Assembly: GCA_050942995.1 (NCBI GenBank)
Contig: JBMNOI010000159.1
Location: 1-7,383, forward strand
Direction of reading: 5' to 3'
Origin: JBMNOI01 sp050942995
GTDB lineage: Bacteria > Chloroflexota > Anaerolineae > UBA1429
DNA length: 7,383 nucleotides
In this document: positions 1 through 6,759 of the stretch, one piece after another
Numbering within the stretch: the stretch's first letter is position 1
Layout of the letters: each line of letters begins with the position of its first letter
Position numbers and translations under genes: made by a program
Notes under the pieces: model-generated
What the model was told of the DNA's origin: nothing
Seen by the model: only the letters and a program-made list of their open reading frames with translations
Databases searched by the model: none

Positions 1-33
1 TGCGGGTGGGGCAGTTTTTGGTTTCGGAGCGGC

Positions 34-49
34 TTGATAGTGCTATCAA
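34..49. repeat. Short perfect dyad
   Basis: TTGATAG and CTATCAA flank a 2-bp centre (TG). The spacing is too short for an RNA hairpin with all seven pairs but suits a protein-binding dyad. The gene it would control, if any, lies left of the window. Confidence 0.25.
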
Positions 50-70
50 ACGGCCAAATCGCCCTCACCC

Positions 71-114
71 GTTGTTGACGATGGGTAGATTACGATCTAC
101 CCATCGCTAACAAC
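71..114. repeat. Long interrupted hairpin
   Basis: CGATGGGTAGAT (79-90) and ATCTACCCATCG (95-106) form a perfect 12-bp stem with a TACG tetraloop. Past one mismatch and one G-T pair, GTTGTT (71-76) pairs with AACAAC (109-114), so about 19 of 20 positions pair. It directly abuts the next hairpin (115-143), giving two adjacent stem-loops. No coding sequence is present in bases 1-213. Confidence 0.6.
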
Positions 115-143
115 AACCCTCTCCCATGTTTTGGGAGAGGGTT
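115..143 (-). terminator. 12-bp hairpin, probable terminator of the moxR operon
   Basis: AACCCTCTCCCA (115-126) and TGGGAGAGGGTT (132-143) pair perfectly around a 5-nt loop. On the minus strand GTTGTT follows (T-rich but broken), about 70-100 bp after the operon's last stop codon. The CCCTCTCCC/GGGAGAGGG arms resemble intergenic repeats common in several GC-rich genomes, and the nearby CCCTCACCC (62-70) fits that style, so it may be both a repeat element and a terminator. Confidence 0.5.
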
Positions 144-167
144 AAGAGCCGGGCGCGAGCACGTCGC

Positions 168-197
168 TGGTGCCCTACGGGTGGGGACCACTTTTTT
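168..197 (+). terminator. Weak plus-strand terminator-like sequence
   Basis: On the plus strand a short stem (TGGT with ACCA outside, CCC with GGG inside; or GTGG-GGA-CCAC) is followed by T6 at 192-197. The motif CGGGTGGGG (178-186) also occurs at 3-11, there followed by T5. It could stop transcription entering from a plus-strand gene to the left, converging on the moxR operon. The stem is weak. Confidence 0.25.
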
Positions 198-213
198 ATT
201 CCGGCCACATCGC

Positions 214-1707
214 TCAATCGAACTCGTTCGGTGTAATCTCGTCCTCCTCCGGCTCGGGATCGGGCGGCCAGGCCTCGCGGATGCGCTCCCAAGCGGCGCG
301 GGCCGACTCGACGATGCCGGCGGGTGGCGGCTCGTCGGTATAGCGCGCCCAGAGATAGGCCCGGGTCAGGGTATCCAGGGCGGCCGCCTCATCGGGCACG
401 AGTTCTTCCAGTTGCGCCTGAAAAGCCAGGGGAGTGACCGCCGGGGGGCGGGGCAGGCCGGCGTCGCTCGCGCGGGCGAGCAGTTGCTGATACACGCGCC
501 GCACCGCCTGGCGGGAGTCCTCCGACGGCGTCAGCGCTATATAGGGCGCGAGCCGACGCGGTCGGCGTCGCCGGAATAGGTCCCGAATCTGCTGCCCCAT
601 CAACTCGGCGGACCAGATAAAGTCGCGCTCCTCGGTCATCAGCCGGGGCGGACGGCGGCGTCGACGCCCCCGGACGACGAGAAAGGCCAGCACCAGCGAG
701 GCGATGAGCAGGACGACGAGGGCGACCTGCAATGTGTCGATGACCTGAGGCGAGAGCTGCAGGTGGCGCGCCTGCTCCTCCAGGAAATCGCCTACCTGTC
801 GGGGGTCCGTCTCGAGCGGGGGCTCATCCAATATATCCCGGATCCGCTGGCGCAGGAACTCGATGAGCGGATTGAGCAACCAGAAGGTCAGATAGGCGAT
901 GGCAAACAGAATATAGAGCAGCCCCTGAAGGATGACCCGCCCCACGGGGCGCAACAGTCGCAGGATGCCGCCGATGCTCTCGGGGGCAAAGCTCTGCCCC
1001 AATCCCCACCCCAGGGCCAGGATGAACAGCACCACACTACCCACCGCCATGAGCCAGTAACGGCTCAGCGCGGGGCGCTGAATCTCGGCGGCCGAATCGG
1101 TTGCCAGAGCCCGGGCCAATCCCCCCAGCGCCAGGGCCATCAGGCCGGACAGCGCAAACGTCAGCACCGGCCCCGCCAGTCCAAAGCCCACCGTATCGAT
1201 AATGGCGCGCTCTCGCAGCAAAAGCAAAAGGCTTAGCATGATGATGCCGGTGATAAAGCCCATCCAGAGGTCATCGTGAGAGGCCCATCGAGCCAGCAGT
1301 CCACGCTGCCACAGCACTGATGTGATGGCAAAAGTGACAAAGGGCGCCGGGATGCCCCGCTCAAAGTCGGTCAGGCTATCGACCAGGCGCATGAACCATA
1401 CGTTGGGGCGTGCTACATCCATGCCAAAGAGCACGATAATAGTGAGCAGCACGGCGATGATCCCGCCGCCGGCGGTGAGCAGCGCCTTTTTCCGCGGATC
1501 ATCGGTGATTCCGCTGATTATCCAGGCGCCCATCAGCAATCCATAGATAAGCCACAGCGGGTAGGCGATATGGCCGGGATACACGAACGGGTTACGCAGC
1601 AGCAGGCGAATAAAGGGGTAGAGCCAGGCCACGCGTATCGACACGGCGGCTACCGGAAGCAGTACCCCGTTAAGCCAGTTGTAGCGCCTCCAGTCGATGC
1701 CAGGCAT
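214..1707 (-). CDS. Polytopic membrane protein with C-terminal DUF4129 domain
   Basis: Last gene of the MoxR-DUF58 operon; 497 residues. About eight hydrophobic segments are visible, roughly at residues 14-36, 44-66, 75-95, 145-164, 170-199, 216-236, 257-280 and 325-345. An arginine-rich stretch (347-353) follows the last one, and a second (379-385) comes soon after. By the positive-inside rule this puts the C-terminal part in the cytoplasm. Residues about 397-475 resemble DUF4129 (VRRVYQQLL, then a TPLAFQ region, then a LWARYTDEPP region). The protein ends in an acidic tail (483-490). Proteins in this operon position are usually TgpA-like, with membrane helices, a periplasmic transglutaminase core and DUF4129. 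Here I see no transglutaminase core with its Cys-His-Asp residues. The ATG at 1707 lies inside the end of the DUF58 gene (38-bp overlap) and has a good GGGAGG site 5 nt upstream, so translational coupling is likely. The molecular function is unknown; a membrane or envelope role alongside MoxR is inference. Confidence 0.85.
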   Translation of the reverse strand: MPGIDWRRYNWLNGVLLPVAAVSIRVAWLYPFIRLLLRNPFVYPGHIAYPLWLIYGLLMGAWIISGITDDPRKKALLTAGGGIIAVLLTIIVLFGMDVARPNVWFMRLVDSLTDFERGIPAPFVTFAITSVLWQRGLLARWASHDDLWMGFITGIIMLSLLLLLRERAIIDTVGFGLAGPVLTFALSGLMALALGGLARALATDSAAEIQRPALSRYWLMAVGSVVLFILALGWGLGQSFAPESIGGILRLLRPVGRVILQGLLYILFAIAYLTFWLLNPLIEFLRQRIRDILDEPPLETDPRQVGDFLEEQARHLQLSPQVIDTLQVALVVLLIASLVLAFLVVRGRRRRRPPRLMTEERDFIWSAELMGQQIRDLFRRRRPRRLAPYIALTPSEDSRQAVRRVYQQLLARASDAGLPRPPAVTPLAFQAQLEELVPDEAAALDTLTRAYLWARYTDEPPPAGIVESARAAWERIREAWPPDPEPEEDEITPNEFD

Positions 1708-2884
1708 CGTGGCCTCCCAGATGATGACGGGTAAATCGCTCCGGAACGTCGCTCATTCGATCGCCTATCGTCAACAAGATGATGGGATGGTTCGCATCCT
1801 GGAGCGCCGCCAGCGCCCGATAGGTGGCATCGTTGGGCATGGCGGTGATGGCGGCGATGGTGGCGCCGTAGGGCAGCAGCGGCATGATGCGTTGCAGCAT
1901 ATCGTCATAGGGGCGACCGCGAAACCAATCCAGCCGGGCCAGCATCGTCAGTATCTCGGTTGCCTGGCGCGGGTGCCTTCCCGGACGCAGGCGCACCCAC
2001 TGGTCGCCGGCGGGCCCCAGGGCGTTGGCATAGATCCCGACGCTGTAACGTTGATCCAGCCCGTGCAGCGCGAGCGAGGCGGTCGCTGACACGGCCAGTT
2101 CCAGATAGTCGGGCTCGTACTCGTACGGGCGGTGCAGAGTTTGCACATCCAGGGCGATGATCAGCGAGAGGGTATCGGACGGATCGAACACTTTGGTTTG
2201 CAGCGTGCCGCTGCGGGCGCTGGCGGGCCAGTGAATGTGTCGGGCGTTATCCCCCGGCACATACTCGCGCACCATGGCAAAGCGCAGCGGATCCTCCACC
2301 ATCTTGCGGCGGGCGGCCCATTCCCCGATGGGGCGGCCTGCGGGCAGGCCCAGTTCGTGCACCGGCACCACTTTGGGGTATACGATCAGCGTGTCGATCG
2401 TGGTATCCACCCGTCGGCGGTTGTGTATGCCGAATATATCCCCGGCCGATAGCTCCGCCGGGCCGAATTCATAGAGGCCGCGATGCTTGCCGCGAATGCG
2501 ATGCGTGCGAACCACACGCTCGTACCAGCGCAGTGAGAGCATATTGGTGAGGCGGCCGGGACGATGAGGCGCCCCCTTTTGTATCTCTGCCGTCAGCAGA
2601 TCGATCTGTCGCGGGAAAACATCGTACACCAGTAGCCAGGCCAGAGGCAGCGGCTTGGCGTTGATGAACTCTAACGCCAGAGTGGTTTCCCGACCATAGT
2701 CGATGGCGTGATGGCCCAGCCGCCGCCGATAGGTGACCGCGCTGAGGCAGTAGCGGGCCCACAGCAGCGAGGCCCCCGTGGCCAGCGCCAGGATAAAGAC
2801 CAGCGCCAGCAGAGTACTACGGCGTAGCGCGGCGCCGATGAGAAAGAGGATGGCCAACAAGATCCACCAGCCGACGCCTCTCAT
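1670..2884 (-). CDS. DUF58 family protein, membrane-anchored, degenerate vWA type
   Basis: Middle gene of the operon; 404 residues, a usual length for the family. Two hydrophobic segments near the N-terminus (about 5-19 and 24-42) anchor it in the membrane. The DUF58 hallmark is clear at about 202-224: an REYVPGD motif, then ARHIHWPASAR. A von Willebrand A-like fold is expected to follow. Its metal site, usually DxSxS, reads DVQTL here from D246, so the serines are missing and metal binding may be lost. DUF58 proteins are typically encoded beside MoxR ATPases and are thought to be their partners or substrates; their biochemical role is not settled. The ATG at 2884 follows an AAGAGG site with 8-nt spacing and lies 33 bp after the moxR stop. 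The 3' end overlaps the next gene. The family call is secure; the function is not. Confidence 0.9.
   Translation of the reverse strand: MRGVGWWILLAILFLIGAALRRSTLLALVFILALATGASLLWARYCLSAVTYRRRLGHHAIDYGRETTLALEFINAKPLPLAWLLVYDVFPRQIDLLTAEIQKGAPHRPGRLTNMLSLRWYERVVRTHRIRGKHRGLYEFGPAELSAGDIFGIHNRRRVDTTIDTLIVYPKVVPVHELGLPAGRPIGEWAARRKMVEDPLRFAMVREYVPGDNARHIHWPASARSGTLQTKVFDPSDTLSLIIALDVQTLHRPYEYEPDYLELAVSATASLALHGLDQRYSVGIYANALGPAGDQWVRLRPGRHPRQATEILTMLARLDWFRGRPYDDMLQRIMPLLPYGATIAAITAMPNDATYRALAALQDANHPIILLTIGDRMSDVPERFTRHHLGGHDAWHRLEALQLA
1713..1718 (-). promoter_or_regulatory. Ribosome binding site inside the DUF58 gene
   Basis: GGGAGG lies 5 nt before the ATG at 1707, within the last codons of the DUF58 gene. 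It decides the start of the DUF4129 gene and supports the 38-bp overlap as real rather than an over-extended start. Confidence 0.65.
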
Positions 2885-2917
2885 GGTGGTTACCTCTTGT
2901 GCTTGCGCGTCATCGGC

Positions 2918-3889
2918 TCACGCCTCCTCGGCCCAGTTTTCCTCTACCGGCACCGGCACCTGCTGGACGATGTGTCGCAGCACTTCCACGGCGGTGGCGC
3001 CGTGAAGCCGCCGTTGGGCGCTGGGGATGAGCCGGTGCGCCCACACCGGCTCGATGAGGGCCTGAACATCGTCGGGCAGAACATGGCTGCGACCGCGCAG
3101 CGCCGCCAGCGCCTGGGCCGTATAGTAGAGCGCCATGGTCCCGCGAGGACTGATGCCCAGCGCCAGCTCTTCACTCTTGCGAGTGGCTCTCGCCAGGTTG
3201 ACGATATACTCCTCGATGGTGCCGTGCACAAACACCTGACGGCATCGAGCGGCCAGCTCCAGCACCTCTCCGCCCTCGATGACGGGAGTCAGCTCGGCCA
3301 GGGGCTCGCTCTCGCGGAACCGTCGCAGGATGGCGCGTTCCTCATCCCGCTCGGGATAGCCCAGTTTGAGGCACATGAGAAAACGGTCGAGCTGTGCCTC
3401 GGGCAGGGGGTAGGTGCCCTCCAGCTCGATGGGGTTCTGTGTGGCCAGCACGATAAAGGGGCGGGCCAGTGGTCGCGTCTCGGTATCCGCCGTTACCTGG
3501 CGCTCTTGCATGGCTTCCAGCAGGGCACTCTGCGTGCGCGGACCGGCGCGGTTGATCTCGTCGGCCAGTACCACCTGCGCAAAGATGGGGCCGGGCCGAA
3601 ACTCGAAGCGCCCCTCACCCTGGTTATAGATGCTGACGCCGGTAATGTCCGAAGGCAACAGATCGGGGGTGAACTGGATGCGGCGGAAACTGCATCCCAG
3701 GCTGCGGGCCAGCGCCTTGGCCAGCGTCGTCTTGCCGATGCCGGGCACATCCTCCAGCAATATGTGGCCCTCGCAGAACAGGGCCACCAACATCAACTCT
3801 ATCACCCGATCCTTGCCCACCATCACCCGGGCCACGTTCTCGCGGATTCGTCGTCCTGCCTCGCGGATCTTGTCGACGTTAGGGCTCAT
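2918..3889 (-). CDS. MoxR family AAA+ ATPase
   Basis: First gene of the three-gene operon; 323 residues, full length for MoxR/RavA-type ATPases. Visible motifs in order: Walker A GIGKTT (50-55, after EDVP), a conserved FTPDLLPSDITG region (73-84), Walker B VVLADEIN with D110 and E111, sensor 1 around N152 in LATQNP, an arginine-finger candidate R169 in LDRF, and sensor 2 in GISPRG (R249). These proteins are cytosolic, hexameric ATP-driven chaperones that help mature or regulate vWA-domain and membrane partners. The DUF58 gene directly downstream is the likely partner by context. The start at 3889 is chosen from GAGG 7 nt upstream and from the family's usual N-terminus. An ATG four bases further upstream is out of frame. 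A -10 candidate lies about 40 bp upstream. All key residues are present, so an active ATPase is expected. Confidence 0.95.
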   Translation of the reverse strand: MSPNVDKIREAGRRIRENVARVMVGKDRVIELMLVALFCEGHILLEDVPGIGKTTLAKALARSLGCSFRRIQFTPDLLPSDITGVSIYNQGEGRFEFRPGPIFAQVVLADEINRAGPRTQSALLEAMQERQVTADTETRPLARPFIVLATQNPIELEGTYPLPEAQLDRFLMCLKLGYPERDEERAILRRFRESEPLAELTPVIEGGEVLELAARCRQVFVHGTIEEYIVNLARATRKSEELALGISPRGTMALYYTAQALAALRGRSHVLPDDVQALIEPVWAHRLIPSAQRRLHGATAVEVLRHIVQQVPVPVEENWAEEA

Positions 3890-3930
3890 GCATCAGCCTC
3901 GATTCCGTCCATACCGAATCGTACGAGCAC

Positions 3931-3936
3931 AGTATA
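3931..3936 (-). promoter_or_regulatory. -10 candidate of the moxR operon promoter
   Basis: TATACT on the minus strand, the same hexamer as in the GH4 promoter candidate, about 42 bp before the moxR start. No good -35 is seen at 16-18 bp; instead an A8 tract (3955-3962) lies in that position and could act as an UP-like element or reflect a non-canonical promoter. It is the only plausible site in the 178-bp gap before the operon. Confidence 0.4.
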
Positions 3937-3965
3937 GCGACCGTCTGCACGGACTTTTTTTTCAG

Positions 3966-4029
3966 GGGTGGCACTCGCTCAAAGGCGCCTGACCATCAAC
4001 CGGCGCCCCCGATCGTCGATATGCCACCC
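3966..4029. repeat. Nested inverted repeat between the dgoD-like and moxR genes
   Basis: GGGTGGCA (3966-3973) and TGCCACCC (4022-4029) are perfect 8-bp arms. Between them two GGCGCC palindromes can pair with each other across about 12 nt, giving a stacked structure. On the minus strand the outer arm is followed by CTG and then A8, not T, so it is not a standard intrinsic terminator for dgoD. It may shape the 3' end of that mRNA or act as DNA upstream of the moxR promoter. Confidence 0.4.
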
Positions 4030-4053
4030 TCTGAGGGCAGGATACAACCGCTC

Positions 4054-4068
4054 ATCGCAACCTGCGAT
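4054..4068 (-). other. Small hairpin at the dgoD stop codon
   Basis: ATCGCA (4054-4059) and TGCGAT (4063-4068) form a 6-bp stem with a 3-nt loop that begins within the TGA stop region of the dgoD-like gene. There is no T-tract. It could be a 3'-end stabilising structure or chance. Confidence 0.25.
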
Positions 4069-5189
4069 CACCAGTCGATCGGCGTGCCATCATCCGGATC
4101 GTACGTCTCGGGATTGCGCCAATCGTGGCCGATCTTGTCGGCCATGGCCTCTTCATCCAGTTCGATACCCAGCCCCGGCGCGGCGGGCAAGTCGACATAA
4201 CCATCCTTGACGACAAAGGGCGTCTTGAGATATCCCTTGCCCAGGGTGACCGATTCCTGGCACAGAAAATTGGGGATCGTGGCATCGAGCTGAATGCACG
4301 CTGCCAGAGCCACCGGCCCCAGCGGACAATGCGGGGCGATGGCGGCATAGTAGGCCTCGGCCATTCCGGCGATGAGGCGGCATTCGAAAATACCTCCGGC
4401 GTGAGAGAGATCGGGCTGCAGCACCGAGGCGGCGCGTCGCTCCAGCACCTCACGAAAACCCCACTTGGTGTAAAGTCGTTCACCGGTAGCGATGGGCAGG
4501 TGGGTCTTGCGGGCGATATCGGCCAACACGTCCACATTCTGGCACTGTACCGGCTCTTCGATAAACATGGGCCGGTAGGGCTCTAGCGCTTTGATGAGCA
4601 ACATCGAGGTCTGCGGGCTGATGGCGCCGTGGAAGTCGATGGCGATATCGATGTCGTTCCCGGCGGCCTCGCGGATGGCGGCAATGCGTTCGACCGCTTT
4701 GTCTATGAAATCGGGCGTCTCGATGATGCGGGCGGGGCGTCCGGCGCGGATGCCGGTCTTGAGGGCGCGAAAGCCCTCGGCCACACGCTCGCGGGCGCTC
4801 TCGGCCGCGGCTTCGGGGGTGTCGGCACGCACGTGAGCGTAGACCTTGATGCGGTCGCGCATGGGGCCGCCCAGCAGCCGGTATACCGGCAGACCGGCGG
4901 CTTTGCCGGTCAGGTCCCACAGCGCCTGTTCGATACCCGAGAGGGCGCTGGTGAGGATGGGGCCGCCGCGGTAAAAGGCGTGCTTGTACATGGCCTGCCA
5001 GTGATACATGACGCAGGTGGGGTCCTTGCCGATGAGGTAGGGTTCCCACTCGGCAACAGCCTGGGCGCAGGTGAGGGCGCGGCCCTCGAGCAGCGGCTCT
5101 CCCAGACCCACCAGACCTTCATCGGTGTGGATCTTGAGAAAGAGCCAGCGCGGCTTGACGAGAAACGTCTCCAGCTTGGTGATGCGCAT
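4068..5189 (-). CDS. dgoD: D-galactonate dehydratase-like enolase superfamily enzyme
   Basis: 373 residues, close to E. coli DgoD (about 382), and alignable from memory along its whole length. Shared stretches include FLKI.TDEG, FYRGGPIL near 72-79, LEPYRP(M/L)FIEEPV, LQPDLSHAGGI, AGMAEAY and APHCPLGP. DgoD removes water from D-galactonate to give 2-keto-3-deoxygalactonate, using Mg2+ in the cytosol. Predicted Mg2+ ligands are D185 (in DFHG), E211 and E237 (in TGER). The acid/base histidines are H187 and H287. These match D183, E209, E235, H185 and H285 of E. coli with a constant offset of two. The ATG at 5189 has GGAGGT 5 nt upstream. The gene sits 197 bp downstream of an alpha-galactosidase-type GH4 gene, with a strong hairpin between them, so the two may not share one transcript. 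Superfamily membership is certain; galactonate is the best substrate, but a related sugar acid cannot be excluded. Confidence 0.88.
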   Translation of the reverse strand: MRITKLETFLVKPRWLFLKIHTDEGLVGLGEPLLEGRALTCAQAVAEWEPYLIGKDPTCVMYHWQAMYKHAFYRGGPILTSALSGIEQALWDLTGKAAGLPVYRLLGGPMRDRIKVYAHVRADTPEAAAESARERVAEGFRALKTGIRAGRPARIIETPDFIDKAVERIAAIREAAGNDIDIAIDFHGAISPQTSMLLIKALEPYRPMFIEEPVQCQNVDVLADIARKTHLPIATGERLYTKWGFREVLERRAASVLQPDLSHAGGIFECRLIAGMAEAYYAAIAPHCPLGPVALAACIQLDATIPNFLCQESVTLGKGYLKTPFVVKDGYVDLPAAPGLGIELDEEAMADKIGHDWRNPETYDPDDGTPIDW

Positions 5190-5258
5190 CGTCTACCTCC
5201 GATGTCGTGCCGTGTGGTGCCAGAATCGCGGCGAACTGCCTCCCGGCCGACCCTGTTC

Positions 5259-5314
5259 AAAAATAGGTTGTTCATATCGTTGTGAGGGGCTCTATGCCCC
5301 TCACAACGATATGA
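5259..5314 (-). terminator. Perfect 19-bp stem hairpin between the GH4 and dgoD-like genes
   Basis: Arms 5272-5290 and 5296-5314 are perfectly complementary around a 5-nt loop (5291-5295). On the minus strand the stem is followed, after 8 nt, by TATTTTTG (T5 at 5259-5263). It lies 72 bp after the GH4 stop and about 80 bp before the dgoD-like start. The most likely role is a transcription terminator or an attenuating/processing structure that separates the two genes. The stem is longer than usual and the T-tract is displaced, so a binding site or a mobile hairpin element remains possible. Confidence 0.6.
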
Positions 5315-5386
5315 CACCACATTCGGGATCGCCGTTCGTCCCGGCGCTGTCGTGTCGATGGGCAGCGGCTCGTTTCCAAACAGGCG

Positions 5387-6694
5387 CTAGATGGTTATGT
5401 ACTCGGCGTCGGCCTGGAACATCTCATCGACCATGTTGCGGATCTCGGGCAGAGTCAGCAACGAGGCGGTGAGCGGATCGAGTTGAACGGCGCGATAGAT
5501 CAACTCGCGATTGCCCTCGATAAAGCCACGCACGGCCACGTTCTGCACGTTCAGATTGGTACGGTTGAGGGCGGCGAGCGCCTCGGGCAGATCGCCCACA
5601 TGGCAGGGGTGCAATCCGCAGCCATCGGCCACGATGGGCACCTCGACGACGCTGGCGGGCGGCAGGTTGGTGATGAGGCCGGTATTGGGCACATTACCGT
5701 TAAAGACGTAGGGCGTGTTGCTCTCGATAGCGTTCAGGATATAGGTGCAGAATTCGTGCGAGCGCTCGATGACCATCTCTTCATCGCTGTAGGCCATATG
5801 GAGCGTCTCACGCTCTTGCTCTTCCCGACGCTGGCGATACAGCTCCAGGCGCTCTTCGCGGCTCATTCCCTTGGGACCCACACCCCACATCTTTTCGCTG
5901 GTGTAGCGATCGATCATCTCGGGGGTGCGCCGGAAGTAGGGCACGTACTCGGACATATGAATGGAAGACTCGGAGACAAAGGCCCCAAAGTGGCGCATGA
6001 TCTCCCACTTGACGATATCACGCTCATAGATATCGGGATCCTCCATGGCCTTCCACAACAGAGGGTAGGCATCCTCGCCCTTCCAGCGGTATTCGAGGAA
6101 CCAGGCCATGTGGTTGATGCCCGCCGCCCAGTACGATATCTCGTCGACCGGCGCGCCGATATAACCGGCCAGAGTGTTGGCCGTCCCCTGTACCGAATGA
6201 CAAAGACCCACGTAGCGGATGCTCGTCAGGTCGGTGACCATCTTGGAGAGCATCACCATGGGGTTGGTATAGTTGAGCATCAGGGCGTTGGGGCAGAGCC
6301 GCTCCATGGTGCGGGCGATTTCGAGAATGGCGGGGCCGTTCTTGAGGAAATAGAACACACCGCCGGGGCCCGAGCTATCGCCTACGGCCTGGTTGATGCC
6401 GTACTTGAGGGGAATGCTGACGTGGCTGACGCTCTGGCCTACCCGGATGGAGGTGATGACATAATCGGCGCCATCCAGAGCGGGCTCCAGCTCGGTGGTT
6501 GATTCGATGGTGGCGCCCACGCCGAGCTGGCGTACCATTTTGCGGGCCAGGGCAGCCATTACCTCCAGACGTTCGGCATCGATATCCATGAGGCAGACGG
6601 TGCTATCTTGCAGGGAGGGCCAGGTGAGCACGTCGGCGATAAGCCGCTGAGCGAACACATGGCTCCCGGCACCCACAATGGTGATTTTCGACAT
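5387..6694 (-). CDS. melA: Glycoside hydrolase family 4, alpha-galactosidase (MelA) type
   Basis: 435 residues against about 451 for E. coli MelA, with matching motifs from end to end. GH4 enzymes use NAD+ and Mn2+ and cleave by transient oxidation at C3 and elimination, rather than by two carboxylates. Visible features: dinucleotide-binding GAGSHVF (8-14) with LMDID (35-39), GPGG (109-112), LNYTNPM (140-146), metal ligands C165 and H166 in CHSV, H195 in GINHMA, and ESSIHMSEYVPYF (242-254), which carries the region of the catalytic tyrosine. The CHSV signature points to the MelA group; phospho-glucosidase members usually have CN at this place, and LplD-type galacturonidases, as I recall them, have CHEV. 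The expected substrate is an unphosphorylated alpha-galactoside such as melibiose, in the cytosol. The ATG at 6694 has AAGGAG 9 nt upstream. Its own promoter, with a palindrome over the -10, suggests regulated expression. No transporter or regulator gene is in view. Substrate is inferred. Confidence 0.9.
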   Translation of the reverse strand: MSKITIVGAGSHVFAQRLIADVLTWPSLQDSTVCLMDIDAERLEVMAALARKMVRQLGVGATIESTTELEPALDGADYVITSIRVGQSVSHVSIPLKYGINQAVGDSSGPGGVFYFLKNGPAILEIARTMERLCPNALMLNYTNPMVMLSKMVTDLTSIRYVGLCHSVQGTANTLAGYIGAPVDEISYWAAGINHMAWFLEYRWKGEDAYPLLWKAMEDPDIYERDIVKWEIMRHFGAFVSESSIHMSEYVPYFRRTPEMIDRYTSEKMWGVGPKGMSREERLELYRQRREEQERETLHMAYSDEEMVIERSHEFCTYILNAIESNTPYVFNGNVPNTGLITNLPPASVVEVPIVADGCGLHPCHVGDLPEALAALNRTNLNVQNVAVRGFIEGNRELIYRAVQLDPLTASLLTLPEIRNMVDEMFQADAEYITI

Positions 6695-6743
6695 AGTGAT
6701 TGGCTCCTTGATAATCTGGTGTCAGGCGTCGTTCGCGCTGCAG

Positions 6744-6759
6744 CCAGAGTATACTCCGG
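6744..6759. promoter_or_regulatory. Near-perfect 16-bp palindrome over the -10: operator candidate
   Basis: CCAGAGTATACTCCGG is self-complementary except for one mismatched pair; its core GAGTATACTC is a perfect 10-bp palindrome covering the -10 hexamer. A second perfect palindrome, GCTGCAGC (6737-6744), abuts it near the expected transcription start. Such placement suits a dimeric repressor, which would make sense for a sugar hydrolase gene, but no regulator is encoded here and part of the symmetry comes from the TATACT box itself. Confidence 0.35.

Noticed and set aside
763..1236. Plus-strand frame rich in Gln opposite the DUF4129 gene
   Set aside because: Antisense to hydrophobic Leu/Ala-coding stretches, which gives Gln/Ser-rich translations; no recognisable protein.
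2890..2913. Seven-codon minus-strand frame (MTRKHKR) between moxR and the DUF58 gene
   Set aside because: Too short to support; it has no clear ribosome site of its own, and its end is simply the DUF58 ribosome site.
2897..3937. Plus-strand open frame of 346 codons opposite moxR
   Set aside because: It mirrors a clearly conserved MoxR gene; its translation is rich in Gln, His and Gly with no recognisable motif. Long antisense frames are expected in GC-rich coding DNA.
3946..3962. Plus-strand short stem followed by T8, resembling a terminator
   Set aside because: Only a 4-bp stem, and no plus-strand gene precedes it. The tract is better read as an A-tract upstream of the moxR -10.
4910..5472. 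Two opposite-strand frames sharing similar peptides (SYRCEG, APHNDM) near 5280-5320
   Set aside because: The shared peptides arise because both frames cross the perfect palindrome at 5272-5314; neither is a gene.
5483..6502. Plus-strand open frame of 339 codons opposite the GH4 gene
   Set aside because: It is the antisense shadow of a fully conserved GH4 gene, with low-complexity Gly/Asp/His composition and no domain signature.
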